64,000 nt of DNA from the NCBI RefSeq assembly GCF_001039355.2, contig NW_019775314.1, positions 67,384 to 131,383 of the forward strand. Reading direction: 5' to 3'. Below the pieces are notes generated by a model that did no database searches, had not been told where the DNA came from, and saw only the letters and a list, made by a program, of their open reading frames with translations. This DNA is from Lingula anatina (lineage: Eukaryota; Brachiopoda; Lingulata; Lingulida; Lingulidae). The stretch's first letter is position 1, and each line of letters begins with the position of its first letter. This document shows positions 33,731-47,009 of this stretch, piece after piece. Position numbers and translations under genes: made by a program.

Positions 33731-34884
33731 ACTTTGCATGGATTCCGACAGAATAACAGGGATTCTCAAGTGAGCAAAAGGACACAAAAACAATGTATAC
33801 TTATATACCTCGTAGGCTTTATTGATAATGTGATGTTTGTAATGATATCATTAAAAAACAAACTTTTATTAGCTGTATAATAACGTTATGATTCCCATAA
33901 ACAGAGGCAGAGACAGAGGATCCTTGCATGTCGTATATAGATCGAGAGTGGCGTTCGTTTGAATATGAACTAAGGCCGCGTTCAGATTCAAACATCGTAC
34001 CAGCTGAACCGATATTACTCAGCGCGGGTTCTTGGTAAAGTGCATTCAGTATAATTGGCTAAATTGTTTGACACACCTCCCTGAGTAGCTAGTTTAATAG
34101 TTAATTACCCCTCGAGTAGTTGGGTCAGACATTCAAGTCGATTACCGTGATTGCACTTAGGGAGAATCTCCCACAGAGTTGGATCAATCCAGCTAGAACA
34201 AATCGTTTATCTGAATGCCCCCTTATAGATTTTATCATAAATTAGATAAATTGTTTCATGGTACACATGCATGTGCAGCGACAAGGTTTTTATACAAGAG
34301 TAGATGCACGCGTTGTCAGTAATATTCTTATTTCTATACGATTCACGAATTTCATCTTATTAACATTTTTGTTCTAGAATATGTATGCTCCACTTTTTTG
34401 TAACAATTTTGTAACAATACACAGCTAAAATGATATAATATTTATGTATTTAACTAGAATGAAAATTAAAAAAAAAAATAATAGCGATAATAAATAGCTG
34501 TTAACTCGATTGCACATATGTTCTTTGAAATAAATAGAACTTCTTTCTAAGGTGCAAATAAAAATTACCTTTGATCTCTGTAGCGTCTGGTTCGGTTTTG
34601 GCAATATATACAAAATTCCCATCAAGAACTTGCACTGGAGATTATAATTTCATCTTATTCCATCATCATCAAGCTTACCAAACAATAAATTAATGTCCAC
34701 TTTATGTTCCTGGTCTTTTTTTTTACTTTGACCGGCCATTTTAGAGTTTCAAAAGACGACAAAGTTTTCGTGCTTGAGGTTGGTCTACATAGACCGCTCA
34801 AACATCCCTCGTGTTAATTTATAACGGCCTACGACCAATGAACAATAAATCAACAACTGCCCAATACCAACTATGAGGACACAT
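33731..34884. other. Intergenic stretch with a MITE
   Basis: Between two convergent genes. It holds the element at 33972-34224 and nothing else that I can support. Confidence 0.6.
33972..34224. repeat. MITE-like palindromic element (GATCGATCC family)
   Basis: Ends AAGGCCGCGTTCAGATTCAAA and TTTATCTGAATGCCCCCTT are inverted copies. The inner TCTCCCACAGAGTTGGATCA block and the central TTAATTACCCC match the other family members. Confidence 0.7.
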
Positions 34885-37131
34885 TCACTGATATGGCGCC
34901 TCGCACGGAGGCGAAACTCTCCTTGAAAAATTACAGTGTTTCAGGCGATTGTCCCATGCGGTTCCTGGCGGGCAATACTTCTTATAGCCGACGCCGTGTG
35001 AGCAGTGAATGAAGGCGGAGCAGTCGAGTGGGTCCGAGTGGGGCCCGTCTGCTTTCCCATAGCAGGCGCTTCGCAGTCTGATGAACTTAGAGTCTTCGTT
35101 CAACGGATTGACCTCTGTTGAGAAATAGAGAAATATAATTTTTTAATAAACAAACGAGCACATTTTTGTTGATTTGTACCTACTTTTCAACTACAAATAC
35201 ATAATAATTGTTGAATTACCATGTACCAGGACGCGGGAACATGTGCATGAAAACTGCAGTTAAGTTGTAGTTTTTAAAACCTATCACTGCTTAAACCAAA
35301 ACAGAATTCAAACCAAAGCAAAAGAAAGAAGAAATGAGGAAAAACAAATAAGAAAAAACAAAAAAATATGCAAATATACTGTAAGCTCACTTACCTGTCT
35401 TCGTTGGTTTTGCATACATTGGGATGGGGTCAACACCATACAGACGTCTGTTATATGAAGGTTCTATGTTCTTTTGGTGATTAAATTCCCTCGACCCTTC
35501 TTGATAAGAGATCCTGTCCTTTCCAATGTATCCATGCCTGTGTTCAGTATTTATGCCTATGTACGTGGGGTTTAAACGTCTTCCTAACTGCTCTATGCTC
35601 TGGCCATTACACAAATCAGTCCCGCAGAAACACCACGTGACATCTGTGCTGCGGTATGACTGTTTTTGGCAGCCGATGTAGTCCGAGTGGACCACACTGC
35701 CGATCCATCCGTCGAAACACCCTCTGAATATGTCTTGAAACGAAGAGTTTTATTTCTGACTGAATGTGACGAGCCGGTATAAAATGGTGGGACATGTTGT
35801 GTATTGAGATTTTTCAATATATGTTCCAAATAAATAAATAAATAAATAAATAAATAAATGCAGTAGGCCTATACGAATAGATTAATACAACGTAAAACGT
35901 CGCCTCAATCGATATTATTTTTAATAAGCTATCAAAAAGAACAGGCTGTTTACCAACAAAACGTTTACATAAGTGACAACAATATATTATAGATATACTG
36001 ATGCACAGTGCTTACTTCCATTTTCGCTTCTAGTGTAGCACTTGGTCCTGCAGGCTGTCTTGGAGAGGAACCCTCCTTCATACACGCGCTCACCACACGA
36101 TTGCGAACCACTGGTACATTCGTAACAACTAATACCTGTAAACATAGAGATTTCAACTAAAAGAAATGAATAAAATGGGCCAACTGAATTGATCGATTAT
36201 CAAAACATTAGTCGAGGTAAATACAATGCTATATAAAGTTACAGAACCTGTTATAATACAAATTTGGCCCGCTCCCACCATACTCCCACACTTTTCACTA
36301 TTGTGAAAGGGTGCCAATATTCATTCTCGAAGTGGCCTCAATACAGTTGTGACAGAGCCTTTTTAATTACCTTCAGAATATGACACTTCGACGGGCTGAA
36401 ATGACGGTCGGTTGTTTCTGTCACTGATGTCCACTGAAAAGGGCACACCGTCGTTATACCCCTCCTCTACGAACTCCCCGTCTTCTATTAAATGAGACGC
36501 GCTTTCTCGGTCGTTCTTGATCTCGGGGATCGCACGTGGCGTAGCGACGTAACGGCTTAGTTGATCGAAGCTATTCGGGAAGTCCGCTTGCGGTTCATCG
36601 TCCGACCTTTCTTCTTCCTCTCCAACGACTTTTTGTATTGTTTTCTCCGGTGCTTGTGCAGCGGATTCGACAGCTTTGGACACCGTGTTGTATTCATTCG
36701 TTTTCGAGCCACGTTTTGGCAAACCGTCCCCATCTTGCTCGCGGTCATCAGAGTATTTTCCCTCTCGCTCCTGTGACTTTGAACCGTACTCAATTGTATC
36801 CGGCACTTCTGGCTGTGATTTAGTCGTTTCTTGAGTAAAAATGTTAAAAGGTGCTTCCACCTGGCGGAAGATTTTCGCCAAGTCCTCTCGCGTGGCCCCG
36901 TTGCAGAGATGCCCCTCGCAGAAGCACCATTCCATAGACCTGCCTTGGAGGAACTGTGTTCTACAGCCGTTATAGCTGCTGTCCACCATCCCGCCTATCC
37001 AGCCGTCAAAACAATCCCTGTACACGGCTAAAATGAAATAATATTTATGGATTTAACTACATGTAGAATAATAATTAAAAAATAAAAATAATAGCGATAA
37101 TAAATTTCCAGAACTTTGGACTTGAATAGCC

Positions 37132-37171
<40 letters not shown>

Positions 37172-38545
37172 CAAGATTGACTAAATAGAATGACTGCATT
37201 TTATACTTCTTTATGCTACATGCACATATAAGTAGGACTTACAAAACAGCTGCAAAGTTTTTCTTCTTGTGCTGGGCGTTCTGACTTAATGCTTTATGTA
37301 GATTATGTGTGGTGAGACAAGAAGGGCATATATGTCGTTTGTCACCGTTGCCATAATCTTGTATCTGGCAACAGATGTATTTACATGCAGTTAACACATT
37401 GACACATGCCCATATTTCACGTCTTGCCATGTCTGCGCAAACATGGTGGAGACACCATGAGTCTGAAGACAAACAGGGAGTCGCCGTCAAGTAGCGCCCC
37501 CAAGTGAGCGTTACTGAAATTCATGGACTCGCATTCATTGATATTACGATGGTTTTGCTGTTTTATTTTTCTTTCTTTCTTTCTTTCTTTCTTTTATTCA
37601 CTTACATTTTGTCCCAGTTGAATTTTTTTTTTATCAATGACAATAATTTTAGATATACGACGACAAAATATTTAACCCCTGTAATAAATATCAAAATTAA
37701 CATTCAGTCTCAAATTTCTTGGCAAAAAATGAGTAAACAAAAAGGCGCAATTTATCGGGTCGATCATGTCGAGAGAAAATATGCTGGGTAGAGGCTGAAC
37801 AGATGCTGCTAGAAGGCTGAGACAGATGAAAGAAAATCTTGTCAACAGCTGGTACTGGGTGTGTAAATTCGAACTTACTGGTACTAACTTAGACGTCTAA
37901 AGTTGAAAGCACTTGAATTGGCTCAAGCTGCTGCATTAAATGACATATAAACCTGTGCACCGTATTGATTGGAATAACGTTGCCGAGGGTACTTCTTCAG
38001 TAATTGGTGTGCAATTAAAATTGAATGTTGTTAGCTCATAAAAGTACAGCATGGTAGTCACATCCTGCGTGGTAATAAAGACAAAAAAAAAAAAAAAGGC
38101 GATTCATTTGTGCTTAAAATTAGATGTTGCAATCCGTTTCGTATATATAATAGTGTGAAGTTTCCTAATCGTTGATACATGTATCACAACCAGATGAAGA
38201 AAAAAAATCATTTAAACGAAGTTTTAAAACTCACTTGGACCATCGATCCTAAGAAAGCATTTACTTCTGCATTTCTGTTTGGAGGCCACAGCCATTGATT
38301 CTGCATCCATTCTACTACCACATGCTGAGGACCGACTGTAGCAGGAAAAGCATTCAAATTGAGCAAAACCTGGAATATAAGAAATACAATAAGCAAGCAT
38401 ATTGGTTTAACGATAAATAAATAAATATATAAATAAATAAATAAAAAGACCAGCACTGCTGAATAATTGGGGCTATTCGCAGAGGACCACGTGGGAGATA
38501 AGCTTGCCTTTAACATGCTTACCTCTCTTTAAATGAAGTTTGACA

Positions 38546-38580
<35 letters not shown>

Positions 38581-38969
38581 AAATGGTATTTTCCGATTGA
38601 TAACACGTGATAACATTATAGGCAAGAATAATTATGCCATTCTATCAGAACTGTCTACTAGACTTGAGTGGTAAAGATAAAAAACGAAAGACAACTGTCT
38701 TCATAACATTTTAATGTTATCATTTTTTATTCACTCTATAGTTCATTGCATACAACCATATGCTAAAACGCCCAAGGAGCAGATTAATAAAAGATCTTTA
38801 GGCCAAAAGATGGTTTTAACTTTTAGTATATATTAACAAAACACTAATTCAGTGCATGTTGACACTTACCTAACTGATGTGTTTTAAGCTCTGCCGCTGT
38901 AACACAATTGGCAAAGATCACGAGAAAGCAGCACAACACTACTAATGACACGATGGTTTCGCTTCGCAT
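34885..38969 (-). CDS. Secreted protein with two Ly6/uPAR-like domains and a C-terminal CBM14
   Basis: Six minus-strand exons (38870-38969, 38235-38369, 36371-37027, 36016-36135, 35395-35733, 34885-35114) join with all junctions in phase 1 to 526 residues. Residues 1-26 are a signal peptide. Domain 1 (40-121) runs from CFSCYSRSSACGSR to WCFCEGHLCN and domain 2 (301-380) from CYECTSGSQSCGER to WCFCGTDLCN. Both have the CxxC start and LCN end of the three-finger Ly6/uPAR fold, and both share CFDGWIG. Each is split by a phase-1 intron at the same place, so one arose by duplication of an exon pair. A charged, disordered linker of about 175 residues, rich in Glu/Asp, separates them. Residues 468-522 are a six-cysteine CBM14 (CYGKADG..DCSAFIHCSHG..YCPPGTAWDNRLKHC). 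Secreted chitin binding is likely; the ligand of the Ly6-like domains is unknown. Confidence 0.87.
35829..35860. repeat. (AAAT)n microsatellite
   Basis: Within the intron between exons 4 and 5 of the Ly6-CBM14 gene. Confidence 0.85.
37132..37171. repeat. (AAT)n microsatellite
   Basis: Within the intron between exons 2 and 3 of the Ly6-CBM14 gene. Confidence 0.9.
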
Positions 38970-39429
38970 AATTTCCGTTTTTTCGATGATTTCTTCAGTA
39001 AATGTTTTACAGAGATAAGTTTTTCACGCTTTCACATCCTAGTCTCGGTGTGTTCATCGCCTGTGTTAAAATGACATGAGGCAAGTCGTACAGTAGCGAT
39101 GGTATTGGAACATAAGGTTTTGTAACAGCTGGAGGCTTAATCATCCTAGGTGGGAAAAGTTCGGTTTTGTGTAAGATCAAATGAAACAGCGTGTGGTTTT
39201 TGAGTACATAAAAGTCAGAAACGCATTTATCAGATGACAAGTATATTCTTCATTAAGGGGCACCTGCTCGACATTTTTTAAACACTTGTCCTCTCCCTTT
39301 GTTATTTTTTATTTATTATCTGCCGGAAATCTATCTTTTACTTATTTATAATATACCAAGTTTATGAATATAATTATTTCGGTACTGTGCGGATACTGAG
39401 ACAAATTTGAAGCGGGTTTTGAACAAACC

Positions 39430-39512
<83 letters not shown>
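39430..39512. repeat. (ATT)n microsatellite
   Basis: Uninterrupted array of about 27 units. Confidence 0.95.
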
Positions 39513-39513
<1 letters not shown>

Positions 39514-40137
39514 GTGTTGGGAACGGTTTGCGCCAACGTAAATTTTAATTCAAGCACCTGCTACATCGCCTTTGGCAAATCTTTGCTACACTGTGAGTTG
39601 TTTAAACGGTTACCCATAAAATCCGGCGCACCTCCAACAACAAGCTCAGCTGAGACATTGACTTTGTAGATCTCAGGGTTCAGTCAGTTAATGTTGATTG
39701 CGCTGACAATTTCGTACAACATGAATAAAAAATAAGACAAATAATGGGATCAGGTCGTTCTTTACCTATAGCTGTATTTAACCCATTGAATCGGGTCATT
39801 ATAGTAAGTTTGAGAATAATAAGTAACACTATTTTTATTCATAGATGATAATTATTTACATTGTAGCATAAGCTGAAAACATTTACCATACCATTATTTT
39901 GTGGCCAACTTAGATGCGGTCCTTCTTCAGACTGACGTGAGTTGTTAGCTTGTGCAATATAATTATCATCTGTGATCAAACTACCAAGCTTATGAACATT
40001 TTGCTCACTATTTTTATGGTTTTTACGAAAAAATAGGGAAGTCGACGCGCACAAGTGATGGCTGTTTGTCCTGACAAACTACATGTCCATAAAAATGACT
40101 GCAACGTGATGGCTGAGCTACCGGTATAAGACCTGAA

Positions 40138-40214
40138 GGATTCGTAGCTCAGCTGATAGAAACCTTTGGCCCTTTCAGGACTGTAAAGTCACGTTTCGAA
40201 AATCTTAGACCCGA
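40138..40214 (+). repeat. tRNA-like element, probably a tRNA-derived SINE head or tRNA pseudogene
   Basis: GGATTCGTAGCTCAGCTGATAGA carries a good internal A box. About 30 bases later CGTTTCGAAAATC resembles a degenerate B box. The 3' acceptor strand does not pair well with the 5' end and no CCA-ready end is seen, so a working tRNA is unlikely. A G-rich stretch follows. Confidence 0.5.
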
Positions 40215-40905
40215 CGACTGGAGGAGGAGGAGGGGGGGCAGATTTGACTATAATTCGTTAGGCAAGACCAGGGAACATACACTTCAATTTTTTGACAGCT
40301 AGCTCGACATATCTTTGGGCTTGAAAAAAAAAAAAAACGTGCTTCCAGTCCAGTCAAAACCCTTCCTATCCAGCCCAACCATGTGTTCAGGTTCTCTAAA
40401 CTGACAGTAAAACTACCAGCAGTTCCTTAAACACACAAGCATTTATCACATTAAGTACAATTAAACCTACCGATTATAAATTGTTACAGTCAAATTAAAA
40501 ATGATTTCAGTCGTAAACGCAAATTAATGGAGTCCCTCTACTAAAGTTCATACATTCGGCATTAGACCTTTTTTCAGCCTTTTACATCAAATCCTACCTA
40601 GGAATTCAACTTTCAATTAATCGCCACTTGCAAGGTATACACTGTCAAAAGCCGTTGACAATATAACATCTATATTATCCAGTTTCCGAGTCCTTGGATT
40701 TTAATTTATGAGTTTCTCCAGTAACGAAGAAAGAAGTCGGGAATTTTATAGTGGCACCTTTTGTAATGGTAAAGGCACGTAGTATGTTCTTTAACATATG
40801 ACTAATCAGAATCGAACATTGGGATTTATGACAATAAATAAATAAATAAATACATAAATTAATAAATTAATTAATAGACATAAGAACCCCGTATATTCGA
40901 GTATA

Positions 40906-42142
40906 TCAGTCTGTAACAAGTGCACCAGTTCTATTAAACACCCTCTCCATTCTAGTTAGAAGTTCGTCCTTATATTTCCACATGTAGGTGTCCTTTTCGA
41001 CCGGATGCCCCTTAAGATGGCGATTTGACCGCCCCGCATTCCGGTAATGGTGACTCAACCCAAGGTGCTTAGGCACCACATACTCCACCCACGAGGGGAA
41101 CAGCCGGGGCCGATGCACCCTGGTCGCATAGGCCGCCTCCGTGCGAAGTATATACTTAGGTCTGTATACCTCTCCAACGTATTCCGACTTGGTCACCGAG
41201 AGGGACTTGGGGTTGAATTTAGCAGCACGAGAGTCATTGAGAGCTGCGTGATTTTTGGCGATCTCTTGCCGCCCCATCCAGTCCATGCGGAAGAATTTAT
41301 TCTGGAAGAGATACGCACCGGCGTTTTGTGGGAGGATTTTGATAAGGTCCCTCCAGGAGCTGTTGGCCCTAGGGGTGAGGAATTCGTCCATGTCCACAAC
41401 GGCCAAGTATTGAAACCTATTCATGTTTCTGTACAAGCAATCTGTCGTAGCAGCGAGTTGGCCACATTCTATAACCCAGTATATGAACGCCGTGTTTCTC
41501 TTTGTCAATATGCGCTGCGCGGTCGCCGGAAAATTCCAAGGCACCAATGAGAGCGTTCCGTCTTTTTGGTATGCGTCTAAAATGGGTCCTATTGCCGTTT
41601 TGTTGGCATTAAAATCATACAGCGTTATATGTTGAGCGCCAAACATTCGGTTTACCTCTATAAATTCAACCAGCCTGCTAGTGCTCTGTTTCGCCCCGTG
41701 AAGAGGCTTAACGCACACGCCGAAGCTGTCGTCACCAGGGGGCGGCGAATTCCTCAAGACGCGCGCGTCCTGCACATTGATGGCGCTGCTGGGTGAATGG
41801 CAGGGGTCCTTTACGATGGAAACTGCGTAAGGCGTTGAATTTGAGTTCACTCTGCAATTTAACAATGCCGGTGGGATCCTGAAAGATAAAACTGAATACG
41901 TCGAAAATGAACCACGTACTTCTCCCCCCCTCCCCATTTCTTTCTCTGGACGGTGTGGCAGGAACGGTAATCTACTGGTACTCTCTGACAACAGCTGGGT
42001 GCACTTGCAGTCTGTTACAGGAATGTTGGATGCGATTTGTATGGTATTTTCGGGGTCTCGATTTCAAAAGGTGATCTACTGGCACTACGGACCGTATAGC
42101 CCGTTGACCATTACATATAATGACCACAGGTGACATTTGCAG

Positions 42143-42192
<50 letters not shown>

Positions 42193-42408
42193 GCACATGC
42201 GGCATAGATTCAAAGAAAAAGAAAAAAGTACGTACGCACCTACCTAATTCATGCAAGAGCACGCATAAGCAGATCAGTAAATAAAAAAATGCAAACACTC
42301 ATAAATGCCCACTCATCATCAAACTATACTTCTACCATACTACTACTCTTACTTCTCTTTTTCTCATTTCATTCGCCAACTTAATTCAGAAATACAAACA
42401 ACAACAAC

Positions 42409-42446
<38 letters not shown>

Positions 42447-43311
42447 ATATGATTCTAAAAAACACGAACATTTCACATATCCACCCTATCAACACTTACA
42501 TGTTATGCGCACAGGCTCTGAATATATAAGCTTTCCCGGCTCGAACTGTCTCTACGTTTTTGCCCATCGTCGTGCTTGAATCCCGCAACCAAATGTGGCA
42601 GTACATAAGATTTGTACTTGGCAAAAATGCCACGACTCGAACTATTCTCTCTCCGTTTCTACCATCTAGGTAAGCCGAATAAGCAAAATCTTCGGGGAAC
42701 TGATCTGACAGCGGCACCCAGTGGGAGTCTGTAAATTTCGTGGGGGATTTTAACCCGAGACACGCGTTGGTGTTCGTGGACTGGTTTTTGCTTACTTGGT
42801 TCGATCCTATTATAATGTTTAATTTTAATCCTGCGGTATCTTCTTGATCCGTTTTCAAGCTCATTCCCGAGTCCGAAGTTCTCGAAGCATTCATTTTATT
42901 CGTTTTGAAACCTACTTGGCTGTCCGTTTTTGAGTCCATTTTCTTATCCGTTTTAATATCCGTTTTCTTGTCCGTTTGTGAACTTATCCGGTGCTCGGTG
43001 ACATCCCTAGACTTTGCAGATTTCGTTACGTTTTGTTTAGATTCAAGATCGTTCTTGATCCGCAAAGAAAGTCTTCTCGCATCCATACCATGTCCTGGTG
43101 ATGCCCTAAATAAATTCAACTTAAAGACCACCTTGTGTTTGAACCAGTAGTTCAGAATGAGCGACATATTAAGAAGCATGGTCACTATCCCAAGCACGAG
43201 AAGAATCAACGCTATCTGCCTCGATGGAAGCATATTTGGTAAAATTTCAGGCATATAGATCACAACATATCCCACAGCACACTCGTCGTTTAAATTATTC
43301 AAATGGATCAT
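40906..43311 (-). CDS. GT92-family (DUF23) glycosyltransferase, type II membrane protein
   Basis: Two minus-strand exons (42500-43311 and 40906-41878) join in phase 2, completing a methionine codon across the junction, for 594 residues. A membrane anchor lies at about 33-56 (IALILLVLGIVTMLLNMS..), followed by a Lys/Thr/Asp-rich stem with TDKK-type repeats (about 115-140), then the catalytic domain, mostly in exon 2. VDMDEF at residues 432-437 is the DxD-like metal and nucleotide-sugar site of the family. Other landmarks are EFIEVNRMFGAQHITLYDFN and a closing KHLGLSHHYR. GT92 enzymes include the nematode GALT-1 that adds galactose to core fucose on N-glycans, and plant galactan synthases. Galactosyl transfer in the Golgi is therefore the best guess. 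The start could instead be methionine 20 or 27; the first gives the longer tail. Confidence 0.87.
42146..42192. repeat. (TC)n-(AC)n microsatellite
   Basis: In the single intron of the GT92 gene. Confidence 0.9.
42408..42444. repeat. (AAT)n microsatellite
   Basis: In the intron of the GT92 gene, close to the 5' splice site. Confidence 0.9.
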
Positions 43312-43614
43312 ATGGTTTTACATTAATGATTGGAAATGCTGGTATCCCCGTGAAAGACACAAGTGCCATGCCTACTGATAAGGCTGCTGTATACTATATT
43401 CTATATTTTGTATATATATATATATTGCATTGGTAAAAGTAACAATTAAACACTCATTGTTAAAGACGTCACATTTAAGCCTTTATGACATCACCTAGTA
43501 ACAAATAAACAAAACCCCCTGAAGAAAGAAAGAAACCGGTCGGGGCAAGAAAGTTGCTGTTCTTCTTTTTCTTTTATTATATATAATATTACTCGTACAG
43601 GAAAAACGTTTTCA

Positions 43615-43664
<50 letters not shown>

Positions 43665-43773
43665 TTATTCTGAGTGATTTAGAGATGCCAATGATATTTT
43701 GCATTATTCATGACAGCATAAAATCTCAGCTGTGGTCTGTCAGAAATCTATAGAATATGAAAGCTGACGTTGA
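43312..43773. other. Upstream flank of GT92
   Basis: Contains a (TA)n array at 43621-43662 and a shorter one near 43412-43424. It should include the GT92 promoter and 5' leader; no core promoter element could be placed. Confidence 0.5.
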
Positions 43774-43794
43774 TAAAAGATAACCAGTACTCCT

Positions 43795-43799
<5 letters not shown>

Positions 43800-43859
<60 letters not shown>

Positions 43860-43868
43860 TGTGTGTGT
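43800..43868. repeat. (TC)n-(TG)n microsatellite; counterpart 49106-49207
   Basis: Compound dinucleotide array at the left end of each 5.3-kb unit; clearly longer in the right copy. Confidence 0.95.
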
Positions 43869-44111
43869 TTGGGTGTCTTTGCGGGTTATCATTGCTCCTA
43901 TAAAACCAATATTGAGCAGATTTGGCATAAAAACCTTCCTGGTTAAACAAACATCCTTCCCATACGAAATAAACACGTGTACACACAATGTTCATCCAAA
44001 AGACCAGGAAGTTTTATAAATAAACAGCAATGCATGCCAAAATTGTGACAACTCTTGGATACTGGGGAATGCACATGCGTTTTAAAACATAACCTTTCTG
44101 TTGAGTTAACA

Positions 44112-44145
<34 letters not shown>

Positions 44146-44732
44146 TTCATCATTCCTAAGAGTAGTTAGTGGTGTAATTTTTATTTTGATAATTCAAAGA
44201 TCAACCCCATATCTTTATGGGATATACACGCGAGTACGTGTGTGTGTGTGTGTGTGTGTATTTGACATCTAACAATGCGATCATCCGCCACAACGAGACC
44301 CCATTACGGAGATTGACACCGTACATTTAAATGCTCAGTAAAATTCCAGAAAACCAACGCACGCCAGCGGAGAGGAAATGAACCCACTATATAACTCTAT
44401 GAGCAATAAAATTAACGAGTTAATATGAGCACAAGACGACGTTTGAGAGGACTTGCCAATAACTGAATAAAGACACTTTCATCTAAACAGAATCGCGTGT
44501 CCAAGAGACATCATTGGTCGCAACATTCCCGCAGACGACCTGTGCTGAGCCTGGGAAAGTGGCACGAACATTAGATGAAACTAATGACCCCAGACTTCAG
44601 CGTGAAAGCGTGGGACTGGCGCGTACGCCGAAAACTCCAACGTAGTCTTATCTGTAAGTCACCGTGCTTGTTTGACTTGACGCGAAGCGATAAGAAGGTC
44701 GTGATAAGGCTTTCATAGTGAGGGTTGGCACT

Positions 44733-44815
44733 GGCAGAAATCGAACCTATGATATATAGATAGGCTAAAATCTCGCCAGTGAGATGCTCGGCCCAGATAC
44801 AAGGACGGTTTCTAA
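44733..44815 (-). repeat. Pol III-promoter-like segment, possible SINE; copy at about 50133-50212
   Basis: On the minus strand a B-box-like GGTTCGATTTC and, about 40 bases before it, a TGGCGAGATTTTAGCC that could serve as an A box. No clear cloverleaf and no tail defined. Confidence 0.3.
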
Positions 44816-46961
44816 TTCGGTTTCGCCCTCGCTGTGACACAGAATGTCAATTACTCAGTTACAGAGGACAGGTAGGCATATTGTTATTAACTTGCTCCGG
44901 TATAAACTTGTGAATTGGAAGCGGTTACAGGTGTCTCAGGAAGTTAATGGACAACACCCGTGTTAAGATGTAAAGGGGATTGATCTGAAGCAGTCATAAA
45001 ATTTTGGAGGCGATCTCGAGATCTATAGTTTTCTAAAGAGCACGGATGCGCAGAAATTCTTAGTGACATTGCTAGATTGACGAGAAGTCATCCAGGTAAC
45101 AATTTGCAGCGCTTGGTCAACTGTAGTTTTAGAAGCAACTTTTATTTATTTATTTATTTTTGTTTGTTTGTTTGTTTGTTTAAAAACGTGTACACTCAAC
45201 AACCCTTAACCTGATTCACATTTATTCGCGACTTTCTCTTTCAGACAGCAGTTTATATATTCATCTGCTAAAATTCAAAGAAGAGTTATGGAACTCCGCA
45301 TCTTCATTTGACTCATTTGGCTGGTAAAGTGAATATTCGCTGACAGCAGTGCGCAAAGTAGAGTGAACTACACACAGAGAGAGATAGAGAGTATATTTTA
45401 TCACTAGAATTAAGCCCAGAGAAAGAAACCTGAATTTCAATCCAACTATAAAACTGCTGGGGTGAATCAAAACAGTGATTAATTAAACTTTAATGACGCT
45501 GCAGCTATCATAGAGTACTACAGGCACTAGCAATACTAGGCCAAATACGATTGAGGTACTTCATGCACCGCACGCACGGAACCGAGGTTTTAAAACAAAG
45601 CCATATAAGCCCTAACCCCGATCTTGAACGTCACAACACGACAACCACATAAAAAGGAGTAAAGGCCATACATAAGCGGCCTGTCGTAACCCTTGAGAAT
45701 ATTTGTCTGTCTGTGACTCAGGGCATTTTTCTTACTGTGACTACAGCATAAAATTTCCGGGGTATATAGGCGGTGGAAACAGTCAGTACTATTGTTGAAG
45801 ACATCCAAAAGAAAGAACACCAGTTCGTTTTTTTCTATAGTATTATACGATACAGTAAAAACGATATATTACTAGAAACGGACGGTGTATTTTTCTCATT
45901 CTTTGCTTTGATACACTGGCTGTAGTACAGATTGTCACAGCGAAGTCTAGACTACACAAGCATTGATCTATCTTATAACTTCGAAGACACGGAGGATTCT
46001 GTCAAACTTTTTAAACAAGGGCAGGAGAAACACACTGGAATGCGGACGTGCATTGGCAAGCGCCTTATCAAGTCCACTGCTATCACTGAGTTATTTGTAT
46101 AACAACAAACAACGAGACTGCTTTAAGTCAACAGTGATCTTAAAAAAGCACCCTCTGGTGGCCCGTCAAATCGGAACATAAGGCGAGATATGACACAACG
46201 TTTTTCAGGGACTCGGTGTATGTGTAACCGTATATAAACAATAGGCGAACCTGAGACACCAATATATCACAGTTATGGCGGTGCTGAGTGACTAAGTTAT
46301 GCTCATGGACATAGTAACATTTATTTCCCGTAAGGCATAAAGGAAGGCACGTGAACACGATTGTTTAAGCTGGGATTTAAGGATTCAACAATTCAGCCAC
46401 TGCGTAACGCTGTGACATAAACGCTATTAATCATCGTGTCTTATATGTTTGTTAACTATATGCTGCGTCTCTCCAAACGCGTCGATGTTTTGAGGACTCA
46501 GTAATTCAAGGGACGCCTCACCACTTTAAGTTGTGGTTGACCCAAAGGTATGTTGATAATATGGTTAACATTAAAGTCATCATGGGTTTGTGGCTAGCAA
46601 TAGCAAATATACTAACGAACGGGGACGGGAAGAGTTTTGCTATAAATTGCTCCCCATTTAATTTCAGTCTTTGTATTTTGTCATTTGAGATAAAACTGTT
46701 ATTGTCCCCGTCATCCTTTTAAGGTAGTCGGTTTTAATGATATAAACGAACGCTTATGCCAAGGGTCTTATTTACAAACAGTACTGCAAATTGCCAGAAA
46801 AAAAAAGAGAAGTTGAGAGGGAAATTCATATGCCTGCCCTTACCCCCCTCTCCTGCCCTCGCGTTTTTTTTTTTTTTTTAATCATATTTTGTGTTATATA
46901 AATTCATCAGATGCATCTCGTATAGTGTCAGAATGATCAAATTATTTAAAGCTGTCTTATC

Positions 46962-47009
<48 letters not shown>

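Larger units (their letters stand above)
38970..40905. other. Intergenic stretch between the Ly6-CBM14 and GT92 genes
   Basis: Holds a long (ATT)n array at 39430-39512, a tRNA-like element at 40138-40214 and (AAAT)n near 40833-40870. The right edge is the 3' flank of the GT92 gene. No coding region seen. Confidence 0.6.
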
